This document shows, piece by piece, positions 1 to 7,786 of a stretch of DNA of 64,000 nucleotides (its first letter is position 1; the number at the start of each line of letters is the position of its first letter). The notes under the pieces are model-generated. The model was not told the origin of the DNA. It saw only the letters and a program-made list of their open reading frames with translations, and made no database searches. The DNA is from Paenibacillus polymyxa (lineage in GTDB: Bacteria > Bacillota > Bacilli > Paenibacillales > Paenibacillaceae). A program made the translations under genes and the position numbers. The DNA lies in the NCBI RefSeq assembly GCF_015710975.1, contig NZ_CP049783.1, positions 1 to 64,000 of the forward strand, written 5' to 3'.

Positions 1-1652
1 ACGAGTAGAAAGGCCAGAATGGTTGCCACCTGCCCCCAGTTTCGAGCGTAGGTGCTACCAGTCAGCCAGATATAGCCTGTGCTACCCCAGAGCGAACCTT
101 GGATGATCAACACCTGAATACCGGCTGATCCGATGGCAGATACGGCAATCCCAAGCAGGATGACCACTGACGGATTTAGGTGCTTGTTCCACGATAAAAA
201 GAAGATCACCGCTGCCGACACTGTCGCTCCAGCAATCGCCGCGATGGGCAGCATATAAATAGGCAGCCCAGGCCACACGATAATCACTGCAAGCGCACCG
301 AAACCAGCCCCTGACGAAACTCCAATGATCGAGGCATCCGCCAAAGGATTACGAACCGCTAGTTGGATCAAGACGCCGCTGACCGCAAGCGCGATACCAG
401 CCCCGGCCGCCACCAGCGTACGTGGTATTCTAAATTGAAGTAAAGCCGAATTCGCACTCTCCCCGCCAAACAGGCCGGATAGCATATCCCCCACTGGAAT
501 GCGCATTCCTCCAAACATCAGGCTGAATACCGTTAGCAGCACGGCACAGCACGCAAATATTGTAGCCAGTCTGCCAAACGGTAATTTCCGAGAGCGCACA
601 CCTATGTTCATGGAAGACTGTCCGCCGATACCGGATGGCAGCTTCATTTTCCGCAAAATCAGCCAAATCAACCAAGGTGCCCCAATCAAGGCCATAACCG
701 CTCCGGTTGGCAGATCCATGCTTGATTTGTGAATCATTTTCGCCAGCACGTCTGCGCCGATCAACAGCAGTGCCCCCCAGAGGAAGGAACCGGGTAGCAC
801 CCAACGATGCATTTTCAACCCGCTTAGGCGCACCAAATGCGGAGCCACCAAACCTACAAATCCGATGGGACCAATGACGCTGACTGTAATGGTCGACAGC
901 AGAACCGCCAGCACAATTCCCACCGCCCGGGTTAAGCTAACCTTTTGTCCAAGGGATGTGGATGTGGACTCATCCAGATCCAGCACATCAAACTGCCTTG
1001 ACAGCAAGACAGCAATGACCGAGAGTCCTACGACCCAAGACCAAGCGTAAGTCGTCCCACTCCAATCATTTTGCACCAGTGAGCCCGAACCCCAGAGAAA
1101 CAGCCCCTGTGTTTCAAATGAATAAAAAATATGCAGCGCTCCGGTAAACGAACCAAGAACCATGGATACGATCAAGCCGGCAAGCGCCAACCGAATCGGA
1201 GTTCCCGCTCTTCCCCCGCCCATAAAGTAAGCCAGCACCGCTGCCAACAGACCGCCAGCGGCAGCAAATAGAAATGGCGCCTGGTGCAGCAATCCAGGAA
1301 ACATCACCGCACCCAGTACGACCACAAAGTAGGCACCCGCGTTTATCCCTAGGGTATCAGAAGCCGCCAGTGGATTTTTGGTGATGGCCTGAAGCAAAGC
1401 ACCCGCGATGGCCAGCGCACCGCCAGCCAGAATTCCAATGACCGTACGCGGCATCCGAAGATCCCAAACCATGTTATGCTCAAGCGTATTCTGACGCTGG
1501 GTCAACGCCTCGATGACTGTATGGAGCGGGATCGAAGCCTCCCCATAACACAAGCTTACAAAAAAAAGCACGATGAGGACGATCAAGCCGCCCCCAAAGA
1601 TGCTTCCTATACGCCAAGTCTTCGATAATCCCGTTGTGTCCGTTCGGGTCAT
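1..1652 (-). CDS. Fused FecCD-type ferric-siderophore ABC permease (3' part beyond window)
   Basis: The minus-strand frame from ATG 1652 stays open to the window edge (550 codons), so the C-terminus is missing. It encodes a very hydrophobic protein with two tandem FecCD units. The first has the motif RMPRTVIGILAGGALAIAG near residue 60, followed by KNPLAASDTLGI. The second repeats it as FRIPRTLVAAGAGIALAVSG near residue 410, followed by RNPLADASIIG. This double-length arrangement is that of FhuB-type permeases, in which one polypeptide forms the whole membrane channel for an Fe3+-siderophore. Its ATG overlaps the stop of the upstream binding-protein gene by 4 nt (ATGA), so the two are translationally coupled and share the Fur site at 2683. 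No ATPase gene is visible here; it may lie further left or be shared with another importer. Confidence 0.9.
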   Translation of the reverse strand, partial: MTRTDTTGLSKTWRIGSIFGGGLIVLIVLFFVSLCYGEASIPLHTVIEALTQRQNTLEHNMVWDLRMPRTVIGILAGGALAIAGALLQAITKNPLAASDTLGINAGAYFVVVLGAVMFPGLLHQAPFLFAAAGGLLAAVLAYFMGGGRAGTPIRLALAGLIVSMVLGSFTGALHIFYSFETQGLFLWGSGSLVQNDWSGTTYAWSWVVGLSVIAVLLSRQFDVLDLDESTSTSLGQKVSLTRAVGIVLAVLLSTITVSVIGPIGFVGLVAPHLVRLSGLKMHRWVLPGSFLWGALLLIGADVLAKMIHKSSMDLPTGAVMALIGAPWLIWLILRKMKLPSGIGGQSSMNIGVRSRKLPFGRLATIFACCAVLLTVFSLMFGGMRIPVGDMLSGLFGGESANSALLQFRIPRTLVAAGAGIALAVSGVLIQLAVRNPLADASIIGVSSGAGFGALAVIIVWPGLPIYMLPIAAIAGATVSAAVIFFLSWNKHLNPSVVILLGIAVSAIGSAGIQVLIIQGSLWGSTGYIWLTGSTYARNWGQVATILAFLL

Positions 1653-2644
1653 TTCGTCAGAGCTCCAACTACTTGATCAACCAGTACTTTGGACGAAATT
1701 GGGCCGCCGAAAGTCCATGTTGTACCGTCCAGCGGGTAGGTGCGTTTTTCTTTAACAAAGTTCAGTCCGTTCCATACCGTGTTGTTCTTCATGGCGGTGC
1801 CAAATATATCGTCCGTCTTCTGCGTAATGTAGATAAAATTACTGTCCTGTACAGCTGGAAGAGCTTCGATTCCAACGGTACTAAATCCGTACTTCTCAGT
1901 CTGGTCCGACTTCCAGTCGTTCACCATGCCGATTCTCGCAAGTGTACCCGCTACAACTGAATTATCCTTGAACATTCGCAGACTGGCAGCATTTTGAGCT
2001 GTAAAGGCCTGTGTCAGCGCATAGTGAAAGTCTACTTTGCCCGCTTTCTCCAATGTTGCCTTTGCCTCTACATAGTGCTGGTCAAGCTCGCTTAATACTT
2101 TATCAGCCTGTTCCGTTTTACCGGTAGCCACCGCGATTTGCTTGAAAATCTCGACCATACGGTCGTAATCATAGCCGTTCCCCTTGTAAGGATCAAACTC
2201 TATCGTCGGTGCAATTCCCTTAAGCTGTGCATAGATCGCTGCATTGTTATCGGCGTTAGAGATAATAAGATCCGGCTTGAGCGCCGCAATCGCTTCGAGA
2301 TTGGGTTCGCCCCGTGTACCGATATCCGTTACGGTATCAGCCAGCTTCGCCTCTGGTGTCACCCACAGCTTGTAATTGGCATTGTCCGCATTCCCGACCG
2401 GCTGTACGCCAAGTGCTATCAGATCCTCGGTAAACGTCCATTCGAGTACAACGACACGTTCCGCTGGCTTGTCCAGCTTGACTTCCCCATGGTCGTCCTT
2501 AACCGTAACCGGACCAGCTGCTGTAGATGTCTGCTCAGACCCTGTAGCCCCTTCCGTCTTCGAGCTATTCCCAGCCGAACTGCAGCCTGCCAATACAATC
2601 GCTAAAACTACAAATAACAATAGGCCATTCCACATCTTTTTCAT
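1649..2644 (-). CDS. Iron-siderophore ABC transporter substrate-binding lipoprotein
   Basis: A 331-aa exported lipoprotein that would capture a ferric siderophore and deliver it to the permease encoded next. The N-terminus is a lipoprotein signal with lipobox VLAGC, then a Ser/Thr-rich linker, then a periplasmic-binding-protein fold of the FecB/FhuD class (VVVLEWTFTEDLIALGVQPVG; LEAIAALKPDLIISNAD). A longer reading could begin at TTG 2653, but that codon abuts the Shine-Dalgarno AGGGGTGA, whereas ATG 2644 sits 9 nt downstream of it and directly precedes MKKMWNGLLLF, a normal signal-peptide start. A consensus Fur operator lies about 40 bp upstream, so iron-repressed expression is expected. The ligand cannot be told from sequence. 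Confidence 0.92.
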   Translation of the reverse strand: MKKMWNGLLLFVVLAIVLAGCSSAGNSSKTEGATGSEQTSTAAGPVTVKDDHGEVKLDKPAERVVVLEWTFTEDLIALGVQPVGNADNANYKLWVTPEAKLADTVTDIGTRGEPNLEAIAALKPDLIISNADNNAAIYAQLKGIAPTIEFDPYKGNGYDYDRMVEIFKQIAVATGKTEQADKVLSELDQHYVEAKATLEKAGKVDFHYALTQAFTAQNAASLRMFKDNSVVAGTLARIGMVNDWKSDQTEKYGFSTVGIEALPAVQDSNFIYITQKTDDIFGTAMKNNTVWNGLNFVKEKRTYPLDGTTWTFGGPISSKVLVDQVVGALTK

Positions 2645-2682
2645 TTCTCTCAATCACCCCTGTATGTATATGCATCGGAAAA

Positions 2683-2697
2683 TGATAATCATTATCA
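2683..2697 (-). promoter_or_regulatory. Fur box (iron-responsive operator)
   Basis: TGATAATCATTATCA is a perfect 7-1-7 inverted repeat identical to the minimal Bacillus Fur consensus. It lies between the binding-protein gene and its upstream neighbour, next to the only iron-uptake genes in the window. Confidence 0.9.
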
Positions 2698-2815
2698 GTA
2701 AAAGAGTATAGGGGTTAGTGATTTTTGTCAATAAGGATATATCGAAGTTCAATTGAATCGCACATAGGTTCCGTATATGATAGTTTTATCATTGTTTAAG
2801 GGAGGCTACATTGAA

Positions 2816-3331
2816 GTGGCAGTATTAATCAACGAGCAAATTAAAGCTGACGAGGTGGTGCTCACCGGACTCTCAGGCGAGAAGCTCGGCGTTGTTTCCA
2901 AGTCAGAAGCCTTGGCTATGGCCCGATCCAAGGGAGTGGACCTGGTCTGCACCTCACTGATGAGTAGTCCGCCACCGTGCAGCTTGGTTGCAAAGGGCAA
3001 AGGAAAAGCGCTTGTGCAAAAAAAAGCCGCAGCAAGCAAAACAAATAACGGCCAAGCCGCAGGAAACCATGGTAAAGAAAAGGTCAAGGAGCTTCGCTTC
3101 ACCGCTCACATTGAGGAGCATGATTACGACACGAAGCTGCGTCAGGCGGACAAACAACTGCGTTCTGGTAAACCGGTACAGTTGGTCGTTAAGGCCTCAG
3201 GCGCAAAAGAAGCACCTGTCGCTAAAGCGGTGCTGGAGCGTCTACTGGGCGATCTGAAGGAAGTCGGTGTAAAGGAAACTGGAATCCAGACGGGCGGCAA
3301 GGGCTCACAGGTGAAATTAAACCCTCGCTGA
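2816..3331 (+). CDS. Divergent translation initiation factor IF-3 paralogue
   Basis: A 171-aa protein with both IF-3 halves. The N-domain begins LINEQIKADEVVLTG and contains GVDLVCTSLMSSPPPC, matching the family pattern INEQIR...GLDLVEVAP.A.PPVC. The C-domain contains ELRFTAHIEEHDYDTKLRQA, matching IF-3 sequences of the type LR..I.EHD...K.R.A. The linker is unusual: the near-invariant RIMDYGKY segment is replaced by SLVAKGKGKAL, followed by an Ala/Lys/Asn-rich stretch. The gene is not in an infC-rpmI-rplT operon, so it is likely a second copy rather than the essential infC. GTG 2816 lies 10 nt after GGAGG and is preferred; an ATT at 2810 (the start-codon type used by many infC genes) and ATG 2777 are alternatives. 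Confidence 0.8.
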   Translation: MAVLINEQIKADEVVLTGLSGEKLGVVSKSEALAMARSKGVDLVCTSLMSSPPPCSLVAKGKGKALVQKKAAASKTNNGQAAGNHGKEKVKELRFTAHIEEHDYDTKLRQADKQLRSGKPVQLVVKASGAKEAPVAKAVLERLLGDLKEVGVKETGIQTGGKGSQVKLNPR

Positions 3332-3354
3332 ATGGCGAATCAAATGGCGAATCA
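3332..3354 (+). repeat. Two-copy 12-bp tandem repeat
   Basis: ATGGCGAATCA occurs twice, 12 bp apart, immediately after the IF-3-like stop codon. It may be a small duplication; no function is evident. Confidence 0.6.
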
Positions 3355-3399
3355 GTAGATTGGACAAGTCTCTTAGTTGGTACAATCAAACACTTCACC

Positions 3400-3702
3400 T
3401 TAGTCCTCTAAGCCTAGTTCGGCTATAAGAAAATCAGCCTGATCCATTTTCATCTGTTTCTTTTCTTGGCTGTAATCCCATCCGAGTGCTATAGCATATT
3501 TAATGATACGGGCACAAGTATTGGGTTTATGAAGGTTGATGGACCAGCTCCCCTTCCATGAAAAGCTCACTTCAAAAAATGAAGTTTTGGAAGAGTATAT
3601 TCTAAGACTGACAAAATCTCTGCTAGGCATTTCATTAATCACACAATGAAAAATAAAATTATTGACCGTAATGTTTTTAGTTCTCTTAACAAAGGGCTTC
3701 AT
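3400..3702 (-). CDS. Hypothetical 100-aa protein
   Basis: Not recognised. A 100-aa, mostly hydrophilic product with no signal peptide or membrane segment. It is rich in aromatic and basic residues and has an acidic C-terminal end (DQADFLIAELGLED). A GGTGA ribosome site stands just upstream of ATG 3702. It lies convergent with the IF-3-like gene and divergent from the nucleotidyltransferase at 3801, with plausible spacing on both sides. No overlapping gene explains the frame, so I take it as real but of unknown function. Confidence 0.55.
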   Translation of the reverse strand: MKPFVKRTKNITVNNFIFHCVINEMPSRDFVSLRIYSSKTSFFEVSFSWKGSWSINLHKPNTCARIIKYAIALGWDYSQEKKQMKMDQADFLIAELGLED

Positions 3703-3800
3703 AAGTCACCACACTACTGATAAAATAGATGTTTTCACTTGTCGCTATTTCCCCACAGCACTCCATACCATGCTTGCTAAAAACGGAGGGAGAATCACAA

Positions 3801-4571
3801 ATGAACATGAATGGACCTGTCCACATTTCCCGAAATGAGAGGCTTCAGACGTGCCATGAAATAGCTGCTAGGTTGCATGAAGTATACAAAGACAAAATTC
3901 TAGCTATAGGGGTCTATGGATCTGTTGCCAAAGGTACGGACGGCCCTTTCTCAGATATTGAAATGTTTTGTGTAATAAGTGAATCCAACGCTCCCGTAGA
4001 TTTTAGCCATGAATGGTCGGCGGGTCCTTGGAAAGCCGAGGTGAACGTCTGTAGTTCAGACATTCTTCTGAAAACCGCCTCTACTGTTGAGGGTACGTGG
4101 CCGTTGACACATGGACCTTTCTTTTCCCCACTTCGTCTGTATGATCCTAAAGACTTTTTTTCCATATTAAAGGAAGCTGCCGAATCCCCAACAAAGGAAG
4201 ATTTCAGGCATGCAATCAACGAAGTGCTTGTAGGTGAAATGTATGAGTTTATTGGAAAGCTTAGAAATGTCACTATAAATGGCCCTCGTACCTACTTGCC
4301 GTACTTGATCATGCAGTTTGCCCAATATGGAGCTATGTTAGTTGGGTTACACAATCAGAAGCTTTTCTCAACGGGCTCAATGGTTCTACCAGAAGCACTG
4401 GAACTGCCGGATCGTCCAGAGGGATTTGATCATCTAGTTAAGTTGGTTATGTCCGGAGATTTAGCGGAACCAACAAAGATCATTTCAGTCTGTGAAAATT
4501 TCTGGAGTGGTCTTGTGAGTTGGGCAGTCGAACATGACTATCATATTCAATCACAACGAATCCCATTTTGA
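3801..4571 (+). CDS. ANT(4')-like aminoglycoside nucleotidyltransferase
   Basis: A 256-aa homologue of staphylococcal kanamycin nucleotidyltransferase (about 253 aa), which transfers AMP to the 4'-hydroxyl of kanamycin-type drugs. The nucleotidyltransferase motif GSVAKGTDGPFSDIEMF near residue 45 carries the metal-binding D-x-E pair. The C-terminal half keeps family blocks such as GAMLVGLHN, GFDHLVKLVMSGDL and ENFWSGL, and the protein ends RIPF like AadD. ATG 3801 is chosen because GGAGGG lies 10 nt upstream; an upstream ATG at 3729 would add an unlikely extension. It has its own terminator and no mobile-element sequence beside it, so it looks like a resident gene. Actual resistance is an inference. 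Confidence 0.85.
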   Translation: MNMNGPVHISRNERLQTCHEIAARLHEVYKDKILAIGVYGSVAKGTDGPFSDIEMFCVISESNAPVDFSHEWSAGPWKAEVNVCSSDILLKTASTVEGTWPLTHGPFFSPLRLYDPKDFFSILKEAAESPTKEDFRHAINEVLVGEMYEFIGKLRNVTINGPRTYLPYLIMQFAQYGAMLVGLHNQKLFSTGSMVLPEALELPDRPEGFDHLVKLVMSGDLAEPTKIISVCENFWSGLVSWAVEHDYHIQSQRIPF

Positions 4572-4631
4572 TTGAATATAACATCCACTTAATTTTTTGC
4601 TTACTATAATATACCATGTTTTCGATATGCC

Positions 4632-4671
4632 AAATCCCTCTTTCGTTAAGGGGGATTTTATTTTTTTTCTC
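4632..4671 (+). terminator. Intrinsic terminator of the nucleotidyltransferase gene
   Basis: Stem AAATCCC.../...GGGATTT with loop around TTTCGTTAAG, followed by a T-rich run. Confidence 0.75.
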
Positions 4672-5006
4672 GGCGGAAAAAGATCCTTAATGAAGATATG
4701 CCACGCTATACTTTTTTGTAAAATATTTAAAATTTAAATTACTTGATTTCATTCCCCACCTCACGTTATTCTCGGTATATGCATACTTTAGCTCTATTAA
4801 TTCTTCTCATATACAGTCCTCATTCATGTACACACATGCTAAAATGTACATTTCCTGTGGATTCAGAAAAAATTTAGCGCATAGGGCTTTATATAGAACT
4901 TATTTTTGCTAATATCCAACAACAGGGCCCTAGGCCCTATGACAGATTACATTTTAATGATATATTGATAGGTACTACAAAAGACTAATTACCCAGGGCT
5001 TGGGCT
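4672..5006 (+). other. Gene-free AT-rich leader with inverted repeats
   Basis: No supported ORF. The 3' part holds CATAGGGC at 4880-4887 and its inverse GCCCTATG at 4934-4941. Nested inside is a GC hairpin AGGGCC-CTA-GGCCCT at 4924-4938. It directly precedes the gene at 5016 and could be its promoter and leader. Confidence 0.4.
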
Positions 5007-5015
5007 GGAGGATGT

Positions 5016-5564
5016 ATGAAAAAGGAATCAAATCAAGACGAAACCAGTTATTTATTTAATGTTGATGTATTAGTTAAAGGTCGTTCGAACGTAGAGGCCC
5101 TTCAGTTCCTGCTTCATCTCTTGAGCCAAAACGAACAAATTGCGGATAGTCGGATTCAATCCGGTATCGAACTTGGTAATTTAATTGAAGCTGCATTGTA
5201 TCTAAAAAAACAGTCGGCCGTTAATAGCCCGTCTGATGCAGCCGCTACGCTTGCGGAAAAATTCTCCAAAAAGAAATCAGCCGCAATTACGAACAAGACA
5301 CCCGTTATTCAAGAGATCAAACAATCCCACGTACAGCCAAAGCCTGCAATACAACAAGACCTTAGTACGTACGAATGGATTAAACGCTATATACATGATA
5401 ATACGCTTGTACGGTTAATCGTGAACCGCTACGGCGGACAGCGCAGCATTCCATGCCGCATACTCAACCTGGACCATGATAATAACCTGCTGAGTGTGTA
5501 TCATGTTGATGAGAAGCAAGTGTACTCCTTTAAAATGAATGAGATTGATGAGATCACATCGTAA
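5016..5564 (+). CDS. Hypothetical 182-aa protein
   Basis: Not recognised. The N-terminal ~75 residues are mainly helical (EALQFLLHLLSQNEQIADS) and resemble a small dimerisation or adaptor module. A Ser/Ala/Lys-rich linker follows. The last ~60 residues (RLIVNRYGGQRSIPCRILN...NLLSVYHVDEKQVYSFKMNEIDEI) look like a compact beta-barrel of Sm/SH3-like type, which is inference from pattern only. GGAGG lies 4 nt before ATG 5016. The gene stands alone between two terminators, behind a leader with inverted repeats. No signal peptide or membrane segment. Confidence 0.65.
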   Translation: MKKESNQDETSYLFNVDVLVKGRSNVEALQFLLHLLSQNEQIADSRIQSGIELGNLIEAALYLKKQSAVNSPSDAAATLAEKFSKKKSAAITNKTPVIQEIKQSHVQPKPAIQQDLSTYEWIKRYIHDNTLVRLIVNRYGGQRSIPCRILNLDHDNNLLSVYHVDEKQVYSFKMNEIDEITS

Positions 5565-5596
5565 ATGTAATATCTCACTAGAAACAAGTAAGCATG

Positions 5597-5650
5597 AAAA
5601 AAGAGAATCGGTGGAAAAGCATGGCGTCTTTCCTATCGATTCTCTTTTTT
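5597..5650. terminator. Bidirectional terminator
   Basis: Long stem AAAAAAGAGAATCG / CGATTCTCTTTTTT between convergent genes ending at 5564 (+) and 5671 (-). Confidence 0.85.
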
Positions 5651-5670
5651 AAAATGGAGCAATGAGCTTT

Positions 5671-6054
5671 CTAATTCTCTTTCTTTGGACCGGCAGCAGC
5701 CCATGTCAACAATATCCATCCTGCAATAAAACACACGCCTCCTAATGGGGTGATCGCACCCAGCACACGGATTCCGGTTAAACTTAGCACATACAGGCTG
5801 CCGGAAAATAAAATGATACCCGTGAACAACAGCCGCGCAGCCCATCTTAAGCGGGTCGAAGGGCCCCACTGTCCGGCAGCCAACGCAATGATCAGCAATC
5901 CGACAGCGTGAATCATATGATATTTCACACCGGTTTCATATACGGCCAATGCATCCGCGTCAATCCGTGCTTTTACAATGTGCGCCCCGAACGCTCCAAT
6001 GGCTACCGCCAACATCATCATTATAGATCCTACCATAATCCATCTTCGTTGCAT
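5671..6054 (-). CDS. DUF423 family membrane protein
   Basis: A 127-aa integral membrane protein with four predicted hydrophobic segments. Family signatures are GAFGAHIVKARID near residue 20, YETGVKYHMIHAVGLL near 40, and FSGSLYVLSLTGIRVLGAITPLGG near 85-110, as in the YwdK/YgdD family. The biochemical role of this family is unknown. AAGGAG lies 11 nt upstream of ATG 6054. It is monocistronic and convergent with the hypothetical gene at 5016. Confidence 0.88.
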   Translation of the reverse strand: MQRRWIMVGSIMMMLAVAIGAFGAHIVKARIDADALAVYETGVKYHMIHAVGLLIIALAAGQWGPSTRLRWAARLLFTGIILFSGSLYVLSLTGIRVLGAITPLGGVCFIAGWILLTWAAAGPKKEN

Positions 6055-6273
6055 GTTTTTTATACTCCTTTTCCCTGATCCTTTTACCCGAATGTTCTTC
6101 TAATTTTATCGGAACAGCATGAAGTTTACCAGCCAGTGTGTGTAAACAAACCGCATACAAAATTCGATGATTAAGCTCTGTCTATTGGAGGGTAATGTGT
6201 AAAGTGGCTTGCTTTTTTGTTTATTTTGTGGAAAATTAGTACCTGTTCGGACTATGTTCAAGGAGTTGAAAAA

Positions 6274-6747
6274 ATGAGTAACCAAGATCCTAATTTGCAA
6301 AAGCCTGCTGTGTCTGAGGAGCACCCTGTTTTTTCAGAAGCTCCTGTGTTCCAGCCTCCGGTCAAGCTCAAGCATTCCGGTCCCGGAATTGCTTCTTTTA
6401 TTATGTCGCTCGTCAGTCTGATCGGATATATTATTCTGGCTATTATGGTCATTAATCTGATGGCTCATTTCAGCCAATACCAAACTATGAACCCGGAAGT
6501 CGCCTTGCAGCAAACCGGAACCATGCTGATTCCCTTTATTTTTTTAGGCAGCCTACTGCTCAATTGTAGCGGACTTGTGGTCGGAATCATCGGCATTGCG
6601 TTAAAAAACCGTAAGAAAACCTTTGCTATTATTGGATTAATCATTAATGCACTCATTATTGTAGGCTTTATTGCACTACTTGCCCTCGGTCTCGCCATTC
6701 CGAATAGCACGGCGGATATTTATCCTTCGTCTGTGCAATCTTTATGA
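6274..6747 (+). CDS. DUF4190-like small membrane protein
   Basis: A 157-aa protein. About 40 soluble Pro/Glu-rich residues (SEEHPVFSEAPVFQPP) are followed by GPGIASFIMSLVSLIGYIIL and two further hydrophobic segments with a KNRKK turn before the last one. This layout matches DUF4190-type proteins of Firmicutes, whose function is unknown. ATG 6274 lies 6 nt after AAGGAG; the open frame back to 6217 lacks a ribosome site. The next gene, degV-like, starts 32 nt downstream on the same strand, so the two may be co-transcribed. Confidence 0.75.
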   Translation: MSNQDPNLQKPAVSEEHPVFSEAPVFQPPVKLKHSGPGIASFIMSLVSLIGYIILAIMVINLMAHFSQYQTMNPEVALQQTGTMLIPFIFLGSLLLNCSGLVVGIIGIALKNRKKTFAIIGLIINALIIVGFIALLALGLAIPNSTADIYPSSVQSL

Positions 6748-6779
6748 TTTTTCTGCATCTCACAGAGAGGATTTAATGT

Positions 6780-7631
6780 ATGAACAAAATTAAAATTTTT
6801 GCAGACAGTACCAGTGATGTTCCTGCTCACTGGCGTCAACAGTACGAGATTAGCATTGTACCATTGTATACCGTATTTGGTGATGAAGCATTGCAAGATG
6901 GGGTGAACATTCACCCGGAACAATTATTTCAGCGTGTCAGCCGCGAGGGACGCTTACCTCGTACCGCCGCACCTTCTCCGGCAGATTTTATTCAAGCCTT
7001 TACGCCCTACATAGAACAAGGAGAGGACATTTTATATATCAGTCTGTCCTCCGAGCTATCATCGACGTACCAGAATGCGCTGCTCGCTGCCTCCGAATTT
7101 CCAGAAGGTCGCATTACGGTTTTTGATTCCCTAAATCTCTCGTGCGGCTTTGGCCTGCTTGTGATGAAAGCTGCTCGCGCGGCAGCAAACGGTAGTACGA
7201 TAGAGCAGATTGTAGACATGTTGACGGCAACCAGACCGCTAATCGACACGGAATTTGTGATTGATACACTCGAATATCTATATAAAGGCGGAAGATGCTC
7301 AGGCATGCAAAACCTGATCGGCAGTCTGCTCAAAATTCGTCCGGTAATCAAAGTGATTGATGGAAAAATGACGCCTGCCTACAAGGTCCGCGGCAAACGT
7401 GAAAAAGCACTGGAACAAATGCTGCAAAATGCCCTGAACCAGCGGGATTTGATGGATAACGATATGATCATTGTCGTGCACGCTCTAGCTGAGGAAGATG
7501 CGCTGATGCTGCAAGCACGTCTGAAAGAGGAAACGAACGCACAAGAGGTACTGTTAACAACAGCAGGCTGTGTTATATCCAGTCATTGTGGTCCACAAAC
7601 GATCGGTATTATGTATGCCAAAAAAGCATAG
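6780..7631 (+). CDS. DegV family fatty-acid-binding protein
   Basis: A 283-aa cytosolic protein of the DegV/FakB family, which binds a fatty acid and presents it to a FakA-type kinase for phosphorylation. Signatures: N-terminal IFADSTSDVP, central ILYISLSSELSSTYQNA that closes over the lipid carboxylate, and C-terminal LEYLYKGGRCSG plus LKIRPVIKVIDGKM. Length is normal for the family (about 280). No fakA partner is nearby. A strong terminator follows at 7645. Confidence 0.93.
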   Translation: MNKIKIFADSTSDVPAHWRQQYEISIVPLYTVFGDEALQDGVNIHPEQLFQRVSREGRLPRTAAPSPADFIQAFTPYIEQGEDILYISLSSELSSTYQNALLAASEFPEGRITVFDSLNLSCGFGLLVMKAARAAANGSTIEQIVDMLTATRPLIDTEFVIDTLEYLYKGGRCSGMQNLIGSLLKIRPVIKVIDGKMTPAYKVRGKREKALEQMLQNALNQRDLMDNDMIIVVHALAEEDALMLQARLKEETNAQEVLLTTAGCVISSHCGPQTIGIMYAKKA

Positions 7632-7644
7632 TTTATCCAATATC

Positions 7645-7675
7645 AAACCTGTTACCCATCGGTAGCGGGTTTTTT
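7645..7675 (+). terminator. Intrinsic terminator after degV-like gene
   Basis: Stem AACCTGTTACC / GGTAGCGGGTT (two G-U pairs), loop CATC, then TTTTT. Confidence 0.85.
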
Positions 7676-7786
7676 GGTATTTTTCCAGCAATTTAGCAAT
7701 GAATAACTTTCCTCTTTTTGATAGTATTATTCGTCGAGTAACAATATATACACTTACAATCTATCATAAAAAAGAAGGTTATTGGG

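Noticed and set aside
2138..2605. A 155-codon plus-strand frame
   Set aside because: It is antisense to the siderophore-binding protein and has no family features.
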